The translations under genes and the position numbers were made by a program. The notes under the pieces are model-generated. The model was not told where the DNA came from, did not search any database, and worked only from the letters and a program-made list of their open reading frames with translations. Below are positions 1-9,281 of a stretch of DNA of 64,000 bases, piece by piece (the first letter of the stretch is position 1; every line of letters begins with the position of its first letter). The DNA is from Altererythrobacter sp. XM-24bin4 (GTDB lineage: Bacteria > Pseudomonadota > Alphaproteobacteria > Sphingomonadales > Sphingomonadaceae), in assembly GCA_003149575.1 (NCBI GenBank), contig QCWG01000001.1:649183-713182 (forward strand). Direction: 5' to 3'.

Positions 1-334
1 GGACAACAACTTCCTGATCGAACAGTCGCGCCCATTTGCGCACCTCGGCGCGCTCAAGCGAAGTCTCGCCGAACAGATTAGGGGTTGGATGCTCCTCCTC
101 GATGAATTCGCAGATAGGCCAGCTTTCGGTCAAGCATGTGCCATCGTCCAGTTCGAGCACAGGCAACGTTTGCAATTCGTTTTTGTCAGTCAGGCTGCCG
201 CTTTGGCGGTTTTCGCCAGCGATTATGTCATAGTGAATTCGCTCGAAGTCCTCCCCCTCTTTCAGGCCCTTCTCGACCAGAAACATGCGCACCAGGCGGG
301 GGTTAGGGCCGAGACTGGAATGAAGCTTGGTCAT
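1..334 (-). CDS. Glutathione S-transferase family protein (3' end off the left edge)
   Basis: The minus-strand frame opens at an ATG at 334 and stays open to the window edge, so only about the first 111 residues are seen. They read like the thioredoxin-fold N-terminal domain of soluble glutathione S-transferases: MTKLHSSLGPNPR near the start (glutathione-site loop region), then LPVLELDDGTCLTES, the cis-proline plus glutamate/serine glutathione-binding motif, then ICEFIEEEHP. The all-helical C-terminal domain lies outside. The start follows an AGGAGAACTCCC-type ribosome site. It is divergent from the acyl-CoA dehydrogenase at 476. The substrate cannot be told from this part. Confidence 0.8.
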   Translation of the reverse strand, partial: MTKLHSSLGPNPRLVRMFLVEKGLKEGEDFERIHYDIIAGENRQSGSLTDKNELQTLPVLELDDGTCLTESWPICEFIEEEHPTPNLFGETSLERAEVRKWARLFDQEVVV

Positions 335-405
335 GGGAGTTCTCCTTCGCGAATGTCTGATTGAACTAATCCTATGCGAGCGGGCGAATTCTGCCACCCT
401 CACAA

Positions 406-440
406 ATGCGCTAGGCAAACAGCCCTCAAGATGCGCTAGG
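406..440. repeat. Direct repeat ATGCGCTAGG x2 in a divergent promoter region
   Basis: ATGCGCTAGG occurs exactly at 406-415 and again at 431-440, 25 bases apart, in the 141-base gap between the divergent GST and acyl-CoA dehydrogenase genes. This spacing of about two and a half helical turns would suit a regulator site, but no known consensus was recognised. Confidence 0.35.
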
Positions 441-475
441 GGTAGCGCGACAATCAAACGACAGGATCAGCACCA

Positions 476-1645
476 ATGGATTTCCGCCTAACCGACGAAC
501 AGCGCGAATTGCAGGATGCGGCGCGAAAATTCGCTCGCGCCGAATTGCCAGACCTGGCGCGCGATATGGAAGAGAAAGACTATTCCGTCCCGCGCGACAT
601 GATGCGCAAATATGGCGAGTTGGGTTTTCTCGGCGTCAATCTGCCAACCGAATATGGCGGTCTTGGGCTGGGTCATGTCGAAGCGCTTCTGGTGCTCGAA
701 GAATTTGCGCAAATTTCCAACGCAGTTGCTTTTCCCGTGTTCGAAGCTCTGGTCGGCCCGGTGCGCACGATCGAGCGTTTCGGATCGGACGAGATGAAAG
801 CGCGCATCCTGCCGGAAGTGATACAGGGTGAAAAAGTTGTCGCGGTTTCGATGTCAGAGCCCGATGCAGGTACGGCTTTGACGGACCTCAAAACCCGCGC
901 AGTGGCTGAGGGTGATGATTATGTGGTCAATGGTTACAAGCGCTGGACATCGGGCGGCGGGCACTCGGACTATTATGTCACCTATTGCCGATACAATGAT
1001 GAGCCGGGCGCCAAGGGCATCGGCGCCATCCTGCTTGAGAAAGATGCGCCCGGAATGCAATTCGGAAAGCGTGAACAGCTGATGGGTTTTCGCGGGATCG
1101 ACACGGCAGACTATGCGATTGAAGATGTACGCGTGCCGAAAGAGAATGTGATCGTGGGCGCAGGCGGTTTCGGAAAACTGATGAGCGCGTTCGGATTGGA
1201 GCGCTGCGGAAACGCCACGCAATCGCTGGGTCTTGCCGCCGCTGCGCTGGAGCAGGCAACCGCATATGTGCAGGAGCGGGAAGCCTTCGGCAAACCCATC
1301 GTCGAATTTCAGGCGGTGCAGCTGAAGCTTGCCGAGATGGCAATGAAGGTAGAGGCGTCGCGCTTATTGATCCATCGCGCGGCCGCCAACGCCGCACATC
1401 AGGCGGATGGCCTGCCGACGGTCTACGAAAGCTCGGTCGCTAAATGCTATGCCAACGAAATCGTGCGCGAAGTCACCGCGATGGGGCTGCAAGTGATGGG
1501 CGGATATGGCTATCACAAGGACTACGGTATGGAGCAGCGCGTTCGCGACGGCTTTGCCTGGGGGATCGCGGGCGGCACAACTGATGTTCAGAAGACCAAT
1601 ATCGCCGCAGCACTGATCGGGCGCAGGTTCAACCAGCGGCGCTAA
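476..1645 (+). CDS. Acyl-CoA dehydrogenase family flavoprotein
   Basis: A 389-residue protein of full acyl-CoA dehydrogenase length. It would use FAD to oxidise an acyl-CoA at the alpha-beta bond, passing electrons to ETF. The N-terminal helical domain begins MDFRLTDEQRELQDAARKF. The FAD-contact strand segment VSMSEPDAGT sits near residue 125, and the C-terminal helical domain holds QEREAFGKPIVEFQAVQ (about 265-280) and LQVMGGYGYHKDYGMEQRVRD. In many family members a Glu in a YEGT-type loop is the catalytic base; here that place reads WGIAGGTTDVQK, so the usual Glu is absent and either another residue acts or the substrate class differs. It has no fatty-acid oxidation neighbours. The start follows CAGGATCAGCACC. 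Substrate unknown. Confidence 0.88.
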   Translation: MDFRLTDEQRELQDAARKFARAELPDLARDMEEKDYSVPRDMMRKYGELGFLGVNLPTEYGGLGLGHVEALLVLEEFAQISNAVAFPVFEALVGPVRTIERFGSDEMKARILPEVIQGEKVVAVSMSEPDAGTALTDLKTRAVAEGDDYVVNGYKRWTSGGGHSDYYVTYCRYNDEPGAKGIGAILLEKDAPGMQFGKREQLMGFRGIDTADYAIEDVRVPKENVIVGAGGFGKLMSAFGLERCGNATQSLGLAAAALEQATAYVQEREAFGKPIVEFQAVQLKLAEMAMKVEASRLLIHRAAANAAHQADGLPTVYESSVAKCYANEIVREVTAMGLQVMGGYGYHKDYGMEQRVRDGFAWGIAGGTTDVQKTNIAAALIGRRFNQRR

Positions 1646-1685
1646 AAGATTGACGCTGAACGCCGTATTGCCCATCTAAAGCACT

Positions 1686-2225
1686 ATGGATCAAAACACT
1701 GACGCGGCGCCTCCTGTGGTCGCTCCTGAAACTGATCAGACACCCGTGGTCGAAGGCCATGGCGACGATCAGGCGCTAACCGAGCTTCACCCGAATTATA
1801 AATCGGCTTTGCGGGTTCAAGCCACCTTGACTTCAATCCCGTTCATAGTTGCTGCCTTCGTTCTGGAGGGCCAAGCCATCTTGCCGACCGCATCAATCAT
1901 GATCCCCGTTGTGCTGATCGCATTAGCATTCATTATCCGCCTTCCGTCGCGGCGGTTTTACGCGCGCGGCTATGCGATGAGCACAGACCGCCTGCGGGTC
2001 GTGCGCGGGATTCTGTTCCGCCATGACACCGTGGTGCCATTCGGCCGGGTTCAGCATATCGATGTCAATCAAGGACCAATCGACCGCTTTTTCGGGATTG
2101 CGACGCTAACGCTTCACACTGCGGGCTCGCACAATGCCTCGGTGCTTTTGCCAGGTCTGGGCGAGCCTTTGGCACGCGATATGCGCGAGGAAATCCGTAG
2201 CCATATCAAGCGTGAGGCGCTTTGA
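1686..2225 (+). CDS. Bacterial PH-domain membrane protein (YdbS-like)
   Basis: A 179-residue protein. Residues 1-40 are an acidic cytoplasmic tail. Two hydrophobic segments at about 50-90 form a membrane hairpin. The rest is a small bacterial PH (DUF304/bPH2) domain with the typical YAMSTDRLRVVRGILFR and VPFGRVQHIDVNQGPIDRFFGIATL run. Proteins of this type (B. subtilis YdbS) are usually found beside a larger partner with repeated PH domains, as here with the gene at 2231. Their molecular role is poorly defined. The two genes are almost contiguous and surely cotranscribed. Confidence 0.85.
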   Translation: MDQNTDAAPPVVAPETDQTPVVEGHGDDQALTELHPNYKSALRVQATLTSIPFIVAAFVLEGQAILPTASIMIPVVLIALAFIIRLPSRRFYARGYAMSTDRLRVVRGILFRHDTVVPFGRVQHIDVNQGPIDRFFGIATLTLHTAGSHNASVLLPGLGEPLARDMREEIRSHIKREAL

Positions 2226-2230
2226 CGCAG

Positions 2231-3796
2231 ATGTCTGACGAAGTTGCTAACCATTCCGCTGAGGAGGCGCAGCCGCAACGCACGGCCCCCATCGGCCTGC
2301 TGGTCAGCGCAATCACAACCATCCGCCAACTTGTCGTGCCGCTTGTCGTTGCCGGCGTTGCCTTGCGCGACAATCCGTTCGGCGTAGGCGGCCTGGCCTT
2401 AGCTATACTGGCGATATTAGTGGCCAATGTCGGTGCGGCATATCTGCGCTGGCTTCGCTTGACCTACACCACGGGGGCTGAAGACATCCGCGTTGAAAGC
2501 GGGATTATCAGCCGTGCGGCGCGCTCTGTTCCCTACGAACGCATTCAGGACGTAAGCCTGGAACAGAAACTGCTACCAAGGCTGTTCGGGCTGGTCGAAG
2601 CCAAGTTTGAAACCGGCGCCGGCGGGGGTGACGATCTCAAGCTTGCCTATCTGACTGAAGATCAGGGCGAGGCATTGCGCCGGTTGATCCGTGAACGCCG
2701 CGAGGAAGTAGCGGCGAGCATAGCCCAGGCAGATGGGGAAGCAGCAGCACACGAAGCCGTGGACGATGATGCGCAGACCATCTTTGCGATGGACACCAAA
2801 CGCCTGACCACATTCGGCCTCTTCGAATTTTCGCTGGCGGTCTTCGCTGTGCTTGGCGGCCTCATGCAATATGCCGATACCTTTATCGGGATCGAGCTCT
2901 GGGATGTGTATCTGTGGCAAGGCTGGATCGAAAGCCAGAGTGGGCTACTGTCTAGCTTTGGCTTCATGGCGCAGATTGCGGGTTTTATTGCAGGGTTGAT
3001 CGCCTTGATCGTGATTGGTTCAGCAACGGGCCTGGTTCGCACTTTTCTGCGTGATTGGGGCTTTGTGCTTGAGAAAACAGCACGCGGGTTCCGCCGCCGC
3101 CGCGGGCTGTTCACCAAGACCGATGTGGTCATGCCGGTTCACCGCGTGCAAGCGCTGGTTTTGGGCACTGGCTGGCTACGCTATCGCTTCGGCTGGCATG
3201 ATCTTAAGTTTGTCAGCCTGGCGCAAGATGCAGGTTCATCCAGCCATGTGGTTGCACCCTTCGCGCAGATGGAAGAGCTTGAACCGATCATTCGCGCAGC
3301 CAAGTTTGAGCCGCCATCCGAGGATCTCGATTGGTATCATGCGAGCCGCAAGTACCGCGTTGACAGTGCCGCGATCGAAGGAGGGGTATTCGCGCTCATC
3401 GCAGTGATTTTGGCGGTTCTGATCGGCACGGGAGCGATTGGAACAGGGTTTGTTTACGCTCCTTTTGTGCCGCTTGTGCCGTTGGCGTTGTCCATCTTTT
3501 TCGTCGCTGCGAACCTCTATGCTTGGCAGTTCCATCGTCACGCCTTGAGTGCATCGCAAATCTTTGGGCGCAAGGGGCTGCTTTCGCCTGCTACGCGGAT
3601 TGCATCGCGGGTGAAGCTGCATTCAGTGGAGATCGTGCAAGGCCCAATTGCGCAGCGGCGGGGCTATGCGACTTTGCATCTGGGCCTGGCCGGCGGAACG
3701 TTTTCGATTCCGGGCTTGCCGATCAAGCGATCTCGCGAGCTGAAGTCTGCAATATTGCACAGCATCGCGTCGCGCGATTTCTCCGCATTGGCTTGA
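2231..3796 (+). CDS. Large multi-PH-domain membrane protein (YdbT-like)
   Basis: A 521-residue membrane protein starting at ATG 2231; a TTG at 2222 overlapping the upstream stop is an alternative start. It has paired hydrophobic segments near residues 20-65, 190-270 and 380-430. Between them lie three PH-like (bPH2) units, recognised by repeats of the pattern R-x-V/I-PYERIQDVSLEQ, VVMPVHRVQALVLG and RVKLHSVEIVQGPIAQRRGYATLHL. This is the architecture of B. subtilis YdbT, the usual partner of YdbS. It probably forms a membrane complex with the protein at 1686. Function is unknown. It ends 26 bases before threonine aldolase and may be cotranscribed with it. Confidence 0.85.
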   Translation: MSDEVANHSAEEAQPQRTAPIGLLVSAITTIRQLVVPLVVAGVALRDNPFGVGGLALAILAILVANVGAAYLRWLRLTYTTGAEDIRVESGIISRAARSVPYERIQDVSLEQKLLPRLFGLVEAKFETGAGGGDDLKLAYLTEDQGEALRRLIRERREEVAASIAQADGEAAAHEAVDDDAQTIFAMDTKRLTTFGLFEFSLAVFAVLGGLMQYADTFIGIELWDVYLWQGWIESQSGLLSSFGFMAQIAGFIAGLIALIVIGSATGLVRTFLRDWGFVLEKTARGFRRRRGLFTKTDVVMPVHRVQALVLGTGWLRYRFGWHDLKFVSLAQDAGSSSHVVAPFAQMEELEPIIRAAKFEPPSEDLDWYHASRKYRVDSAAIEGGVFALIAVILAVLIGTGAIGTGFVYAPFVPLVPLALSIFFVAANLYAWQFHRHALSASQIFGRKGLLSPATRIASRVKLHSVEIVQGPIAQRRGYATLHLGLAGGTFSIPGLPIKRSRELKSAILHSIASRDFSALA

Positions 3797-3822
3797 TCTC
3801 GCCGCCAGCCGCTTTACAGGCG

Positions 3823-4836
3823 ATGGCGATGAGCACACGCAAACCCTTCCTGTCTGATAATGCAGCAACAGTGCATCCCAAGCTGTGGGAAGCGATGCGC
3901 GCAGCAGATGCACCCGACAATCCCTATGACAACGATGCACTAAGTCAGGCGCTTGATGATCGCTTCTCGGAAGTGTTCGGGCGCGAGTGCGCGGCGAGCT
4001 GGATTGCGACCGGGACGGCAGCGAATTGCCTTGCGCTAGCCACGCTGGTGCGACCACATGGCGGAGTTATTTGCCACGAGGAAGCGCATATCGAAGTCGA
4101 TGAAGGCGGCGCACCGGGGTTCTACCTGCATGGTGCAAAGCTGATGCTGGCGCAGGGCGCAAGTGCCAAACTGACGCCGGCGGATATCGCTGCGGTGCTC
4201 GATCCGATCCGCGATGATGTGCATCAGGTCCAAGCGCATGCGATTTCGATCACGCAGGCTAGCGAATATGGCTGTTCCTATCAGCCCGATGAGTTGGTGG
4301 CGCTGGGCGAGTTTGCGCAGGCGCGCAAACTGGGCCTGCATATGGACGGTGCGCGCTTTGCCAATGCCGTGGCGTATCTGGGGAGATCGCCGGCCGATGC
4401 GGTCGGCCCGTGCGACACCTTGGCCTTCGGCTGCATCAAGAATGGCGGGATGAGCGCAGAAGCGCTGGTAATGTTTGACCCGGCACAAGCTGACTTGGTG
4501 AAATTTCGCCGCAAGCGCGCCGGACATTTGCAATGCAAGGGCCGTTATCAGGCGGCGCAGATCCTCGCGATGCTCGATGGCGATCTGTGGCTTGAAAATG
4601 CAAGAGCAGCGAATGCGGCGGCAGCCGAAATTGCCGGCGCTTGCAGCGATCGCTTGCTGCATCCGGTTGAAGCCAATGAGCTGTTCGTGCGCCTTTCTGC
4701 GGTCGAGCGCGAGGCGCTGCGCAAACAGGGATTCGACTTCTATGACTGGGGTCAAAATTTGGCCCGTTTCGTGACCGCTTGGAACACACCGCAAGAAGAC
4801 GCGATGGCTCTGGCAAAAGCGATCGCATCTTTATGA
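3823..4836 (+). CDS. Low-specificity L-threonine aldolase / beta-eliminating lyase
   Basis: A 337-residue fold-type I PLP enzyme that would cleave L-threonine or L-allo-threonine to glycine and acetaldehyde. It starts FLSDNAATVHPKLWEAM, has the aldolase segment ASWIATGTAANCLAL, the PLP-site HMDGARFANAVAYLG, and the lysine segment FGCIKNGGMSAEALV that should form the Schiff base. ATG 3823 gives MAMSTRKPF; ATG 3829 two codons on is equally possible. The open frame runs further upstream, but that part lies over the end of the PH-domain gene in another frame and is not believed. The stop overlaps the next start as ATGA, so it is translationally coupled to the EamA exporter, which may export an amino acid or related product (inference). 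Confidence 0.88.
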   Translation: MAMSTRKPFLSDNAATVHPKLWEAMRAADAPDNPYDNDALSQALDDRFSEVFGRECAASWIATGTAANCLALATLVRPHGGVICHEEAHIEVDEGGAPGFYLHGAKLMLAQGASAKLTPADIAAVLDPIRDDVHQVQAHAISITQASEYGCSYQPDELVALGEFAQARKLGLHMDGARFANAVAYLGRSPADAVGPCDTLAFGCIKNGGMSAEALVMFDPAQADLVKFRRKRAGHLQCKGRYQAAQILAMLDGDLWLENARAANAAAAEIAGACSDRLLHPVEANELFVRLSAVEREALRKQGFDFYDWGQNLARFVTAWNTPQEDAMALAKAIASL

Positions 4837-5801
4837 GCGGGACTGAAGCGCAGAGCATGCTGCGCCCTGGTGTCATACTGCCATTCCTGATCACCGGCAC
4901 TATCTGGGGCTCAACCTGGTTTGTGATCACGGGGCAGATCGACGGCGTGCCAGCGGCGTGGTCGGTTTTCTATCGCTTTGCGCTGGCGACACCGGCCCTG
5001 TTCCTGGTCGCGTTCCTGATGAAGCGCCGCCTCAAGCTGACGCGGCCTGAACATCTGCTTGCCGCGGCTGTCGGTATATTCCAGTTCAGCGGTAATTTTC
5101 TGTTCGTCTACCATTCAGAGCTTTACGTGACGTCCGGAATTGTGGCGATGATGTTCGCGCTGCTGATGGTGCCGAATGCGATGTTTGCGCGGATCTTTCT
5201 GGGGGAGCGCGTGCAAGGCGGGTTCATGCTGGGCAGCGCGGTCGCGATTATTGGCGTGTCGTTCTTGCTGGCACACGAATGGCTCGCGAATCCCGATGCG
5301 GGGGTTGTTGGCGGCAATGTGGGGCTCGGGATTGTGCTAGCGATGCTTGGCATTCTATCAGCCTCCGTCGCCAATGTCATTCAGGCGAACCCGACTGGCC
5401 GTGCAGTTCCAATGGTCAGCCTGCTGGCATGGGCCATGTTCTATGGCACAGTGTTCGACGGAATCTTTGCTCTGCTGACTGCTGGTGCGCCGCCGTTGCC
5501 GACCAGTATGGAATACTGGTCAGGCATCATCTATCTTGCGCTGATCGGCTCCGTCATAACATTTCCGCTACATTATAATCTGGTGCGAGAGATTGGCGCA
5601 GGGCGCACTGCCTATAATTCGATCGTTACAATCTGCGTTGCGATGCTGATTTCGACGCTGCTTGAGGGCTATCGCTGGACACCGCTGACAGCAGGCGGGA
5701 TGGCGCTGGCAATACTGGGCATGGTGCTCGCGCTGAAGGCGCGCAAGCAGAATACCATCAAGGTGGGGCAGGCTACAGCCTTCCGGCATGATGTCGATTA
5801 G
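4833..5801 (+). CDS. EamA/DMT-family transporter
   Basis: A 322-residue integral membrane protein with about ten hydrophobic helices and an internal duplication, as in drug/metabolite exporters of the EamA (RhaT/YdcZ-like) family. The family start motif is visible in TGTIWGSTWFVITGQ at helix 1, and each half ends with a basic turn (FLMKRRLKL in the first, ALKARKQ at the C-terminus). The start ATG 4833 overlaps the threonine aldolase stop. Substrate cannot be read from sequence; the family exports amino acids, metabolites or drugs. Its last four bases overlap the convergent SDR gene. Confidence 0.85.
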   Translation: MSGTEAQSMLRPGVILPFLITGTIWGSTWFVITGQIDGVPAAWSVFYRFALATPALFLVAFLMKRRLKLTRPEHLLAAAVGIFQFSGNFLFVYHSELYVTSGIVAMMFALLMVPNAMFARIFLGERVQGGFMLGSAVAIIGVSFLLAHEWLANPDAGVVGGNVGLGIVLAMLGILSASVANVIQANPTGRAVPMVSLLAWAMFYGTVFDGIFALLTAGAPPLPTSMEYWSGIIYLALIGSVITFPLHYNLVREIGAGRTAYNSIVTICVAMLISTLLEGYRWTPLTAGGMALAILGMVLALKARKQNTIKVGQATAFRHDVD

Positions 5802-6595
5802 AGCAGGCCAAGCAGCCCTTCCTTGTAAGTCGGATACTGGGGCTCCCAACCGAGAACACGCTTGGCTTTGCCGTTCGCGACGCGGCGGTTCTCTGCGTAA
5901 AAACCGCGCGCCATTTCACTGAGGTTCGCTTCCTCCAGCGTCTGCAGCGGAGGCGGAGTGATACCCAGCAATCGGCAGGCTTCCTCGGTCACGGCGTTGC
6001 CGCTGGCCGGCAGATCGTCACCCAGATTGTACGCGCCTGCTGCGGCGCCGGTTTCAATGGCTGCGACCACGCCGGACACGATATCAACGACATGCACGCG
6101 GCTGAACACTTGCCCTGGAATGTCGATCCGGCGTGCCTTGCCCTCTCTTACGCGATCAAGCGCGCTGCGGTCCGGCCCATAAATACCGGGCAAGCGAAAC
6201 ACGCGCGCGCTCAGCTGCATCCACGCCGCATCTGCTTCGGCGCGGGCATTGCGCCTTCCCGCGCCGGTCTCAGCCACTGTTGGCGTGCTTTCATCGACCC
6301 ATGCACCTTGCTGGTCGCCGTAGACACCCGTTGAGGAGAGATAGCCGATCCAATGGTTCGACAATGCTTGGCCGTAGCGGGCCAGAACGGGGTCTTCACC
6401 AGATTGTCGATCCGGCGGGACAGATGACAGAACATGACTGGCATCGTGCAAGGCGGCCCGTACTGCATTCTCGTTTTTGAAGTCGATATTGCCTGCGCTG
6501 CCGGTCGCATCGACGGCCCAGCCTTGCACTTTCAACGCATCAGCCAGTCGGCTTGCCGTGTATCCCAGGCCAAAGATCAGAATATGTTTGGTCAT
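5798..6595 (-). CDS. SDR-family NAD(P)-binding protein (YeeZ-like)
   Basis: A 265-residue short-chain dehydrogenase/epimerase-like protein. The dinucleotide site ILIFGLGYTASRLADAL is at residues 4-20, a GxxGxxA-type variant. LSSTGVYGDQQGAW near 95-110 is the usual SerThr/Tyr strand, and RVFRLPGIYGPDRSALD near 150 is typical for the atypical SDR group of E. coli YeeZ. ATG 6595 or 6601 are both possible; a longer frame to 6631 is less likely because it runs towards the divergent pepN promoter. Reaction unknown. Confidence 0.8.
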   Translation of the reverse strand: MTKHILIFGLGYTASRLADALKVQGWAVDATGSAGNIDFKNENAVRAALHDASHVLSSVPPDRQSGEDPVLARYGQALSNHWIGYLSSTGVYGDQQGAWVDESTPTVAETGAGRRNARAEADAAWMQLSARVFRLPGIYGPDRSALDRVREGKARRIDIPGQVFSRVHVVDIVSGVVAAIETGAAAGAYNLGDDLPASGNAVTEEACRLLGITPPPLQTLEEANLSEMARGFYAENRRVANGKAKRVLGWEPQYPTYKEGLLGLL

Positions 6596-6647
6596 TGTCA
6601 TATCTAAGCGTTGGACACCGGCGCAAAGCAACCTAAATCGGGCTGCG

Positions 6648-9281
6648 ATGGATATCCAAAGTAACCCAGAGATGGCGGACGCCGCCCCGACACCACACGA
6701 TCCCCCCGTTATCCGGCGAGAGGATTACAAGCCGTTTCCCTGGCTTGTTCCCGAAATCGAGATGCATTTCGATTTGGGGCTGGAGGCAACGCGCGTCACA
6801 TCGAAACTGACCGTCGCGCGCAATGCAAAGGCTGATCCTGCGGGTTCGATCCGGCTGGATGGTGATCACCTTGAACTGCTCAGCGTCAAAGTTGATGGCG
6901 AAGTGCGTAATGACTTTTCGTGCGATGGCGGCGATCTGATCATCCCATTGAGCAGTGATGCGCATGAGATAGAGATTACGACATCGATTGCACCGGCGGC
7001 TAACACACGGCTTGAAGGGCTCTATGCCTCCAACGGCATGCTGTGCACGCAATGCGAAGCCGAGGGGTTCCGCAGCATCACCTTCTTCCCGGATCGCCCG
7101 GATGTGCTGAGCACATACCGCGTCAAAATGAGCGGCTCGAAGGAACAATTCCCGATCCTGCTGTGCAACGGCAATGTGGAAGCAGCGGGCGAAGGAGAAG
7201 ACGGTACACATTGGGCCGAGTGGTTTGATCCGTGGCCCAAGCCGAGTTACCTATTTGCGCTGGTAGCAGGCGATCTGGTCGCCAATTCCAGTACCTTCAC
7301 CACCATCAACGGCCGCGAAGTCGAACTGAATGTGTGGGTGCGCGAAGAGGATTTACCGCGCACAGACCATGCGGTGGAATCGCTCAAGAAATCGATGAAA
7401 TGGGACGAGGAGACTTTCGGGCGCGAATATGATCTCGACCTCTACAACATTGTGGCGGTCAGCGATTTCAACATGGGAGCGATGGAGAACAAGGGGCTCA
7501 ACGTTTTCAACACCAAGTATGTGCTGGCAGACACTGACACAGCGACTGATGCGGATTTTGACGGCGTGGAGGGGGTGATCGCGCATGAATATTTCCACAA
7601 TTGGTCTGGCAATCGGATCACTTGCCGTGACTGGTTCCAGCTGTCGTTGAAGGAAGGCTTTACTGTCCTGCGCGATCAGCTGTTCAGCCAGGATATGCAG
7701 GGCGAAGCGGTCAAACGGATCGAAGATGTGCGCATCTTACGCGCTGCGCAGTTCCCGGAAGATTCAGGCCCCCTGGCGCATCCGATCCGGCCTGACAGCT
7801 ATCGCGAAATCAGCAATTTCTACACCGCGACTGTCTACAACAAAGGCGCTGAAGTCATCCGCATGATGCGCACAATAGCCGGCCCCGAGCGGTTCCGCAA
7901 AGGTACAGATCTCTACTTTGATCGTCACGATGGCGAAGCCGCGACGTGCGAAGATTTCATTCGTGCGATCGAAGAGGGCGCTGAGCTGGACCTCGACCAG
8001 TTCCGCCTGTGGTATCGTCAGGCTGGCACGCCGCGGGTGAAGGTTGCCGTCAATCACGAGGGAGACATTGTGACGCTTTCGCTGGCGCAAACTGTGCCCG
8101 CAACGCCTGGCCAGCCGGATAAGCAGCCGATGGTGATACCCCTGCGCATTGCCATGCTTGATGCAGAGACGGGCCTGCACAAAGGCGAACAGCTGATCAT
8201 CCTGGACGCAGCGGAAAAGAGCTTCACTTTCCAAGGCTTCGTAGTGCGACCTGCGCTGTCGATCAACCGTGGCTACACAGCGCCGGTGAAGATCGAACGC
8301 GAAGCTTCACTGCAGGAATTGATGCTGCTGGCGGCGCATGATGATGACAGCTTCGCACGCTATGAGGCGATGCAGGAATTGATGGTTGGCCATCTGGTCG
8401 CAGCCGCAAATGGCAATTTGTCCGAAGATGCGCGGGCAGCGGGCGCGAACGCCATTGCAACCGCGATGCGGGCAATCGTGACCGATGATCAGCTTGATGA
8501 CTCAATGCGCGGCGAATTGATGGTTTTGCCAACGACAACCTATCTGTTCGAGCAATTCGACAAGGCTGATCCGGATGCAATCCATCGCGAGCGCGAAGGC
8601 TTGAAGGCGATGCTGGCGCGCACATTGGCGGGCGAACTTGCGGCGCTTTACGATCGCGCCGAGAAAGTACCGTTCGATGGGGACGACGCCCGCGGCGCGC
8701 GGAAGGTCAAGTCGCTTGCGCTTGGCTTTATAGCGGCCAGCAATCCTTCCAGGGCAGCCGAACTCGCCGCCGCGCAATATGATGCTGCGGACAATATGAC
8801 TGATCGACAGGGGGCTCTCGGAGTGCTCGCAGGGCTGGAGAACCCCTTGCGCGAAGCGAAGCTGGCTGACTTCTACGAGCGCTACAAAGGCAACGCGCTG
8901 GTGATCGACAAATGGTTCACGCTGCAGGCATGGTCGTTGCACCCGCAAGTGCTTGAGCACGTGGAAGCATTGGCAGAGCATCCGGACTTCACGCTGCACA
9001 ATCCGAATCGTGTGCGTTCGCTCTATATGGCTCTTGCGGGCAATCCTCCTGCGTTTCACGCGGCAAGTGGAAAGGGCTATCGGATGATTGCGGATCTTAT
9101 CCTCGCGCTTGATCCGATCAATCCGCAAACTGCGGCACGATTTGTGCCAGCGCTTGGGCGATGGAGGCGGCTGGAAGATGGCCGTGCGGCGTTGATGCGG
9201 GCCGAGCTGGAGCGGATAAAAGCGGCGGCAAACCTCTCTCGCGATACTTTCGAACAGGTCACGCGCAGTCTGGATGGCTAA
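6648..9281 (+). CDS. pepN: Aminopeptidase N (M1 zinc metallopeptidase)
   Basis: An 877-residue cytoplasmic zinc aminopeptidase of the gamma/alpha-proteobacterial PepN type that removes N-terminal residues from peptides. The exopeptidase motif GAMEN is at about 276-280. The zinc site HEYFH lies at 313-317 with the third ligand Glu336 in LKEGF. YxxGAEVIRMM near 395-405 carries the transition-state tyrosine. The C-terminal DUF3458-type Ig and helical repeat domain fills 440-877. Start ATG 6648 is chosen because homology begins there; the longer frame to 6477 lies inside the divergent SDR gene. ATG 6672 is an alternative. It overlaps pgeF by eight bases. Confidence 0.95.
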   Translation: MDIQSNPEMADAAPTPHDPPVIRREDYKPFPWLVPEIEMHFDLGLEATRVTSKLTVARNAKADPAGSIRLDGDHLELLSVKVDGEVRNDFSCDGGDLIIPLSSDAHEIEITTSIAPAANTRLEGLYASNGMLCTQCEAEGFRSITFFPDRPDVLSTYRVKMSGSKEQFPILLCNGNVEAAGEGEDGTHWAEWFDPWPKPSYLFALVAGDLVANSSTFTTINGREVELNVWVREEDLPRTDHAVESLKKSMKWDEETFGREYDLDLYNIVAVSDFNMGAMENKGLNVFNTKYVLADTDTATDADFDGVEGVIAHEYFHNWSGNRITCRDWFQLSLKEGFTVLRDQLFSQDMQGEAVKRIEDVRILRAAQFPEDSGPLAHPIRPDSYREISNFYTATVYNKGAEVIRMMRTIAGPERFRKGTDLYFDRHDGEAATCEDFIRAIEEGAELDLDQFRLWYRQAGTPRVKVAVNHEGDIVTLSLAQTVPATPGQPDKQPMVIPLRIAMLDAETGLHKGEQLIILDAAEKSFTFQGFVVRPALSINRGYTAPVKIEREASLQELMLLAAHDDDSFARYEAMQELMVGHLVAAANGNLSEDARAAGANAIATAMRAIVTDDQLDDSMRGELMVLPTTTYLFEQFDKADPDAIHREREGLKAMLARTLAGELAALYDRAEKVPFDGDDARGARKVKSLALGFIAASNPSRAAELAAAQYDAADNMTDRQGALGVLAGLENPLREAKLADFYERYKGNALVIDKWFTLQAWSLHPQVLEHVEALAEHPDFTLHNPNRVRSLYMALAGNPPAFHAASGKGYRMIADLILALDPINPQTAARFVPALGRWRRLEDGRAALMRAELERIKAAANLSRDTFEQVTRSLDG

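Noticed and set aside
3523..3822. Upstream extension of the threonine aldolase frame
   Set aside because: It lies over the end of the PH-domain gene in another frame and carries no family homology; the aldolase family begins at 3823.
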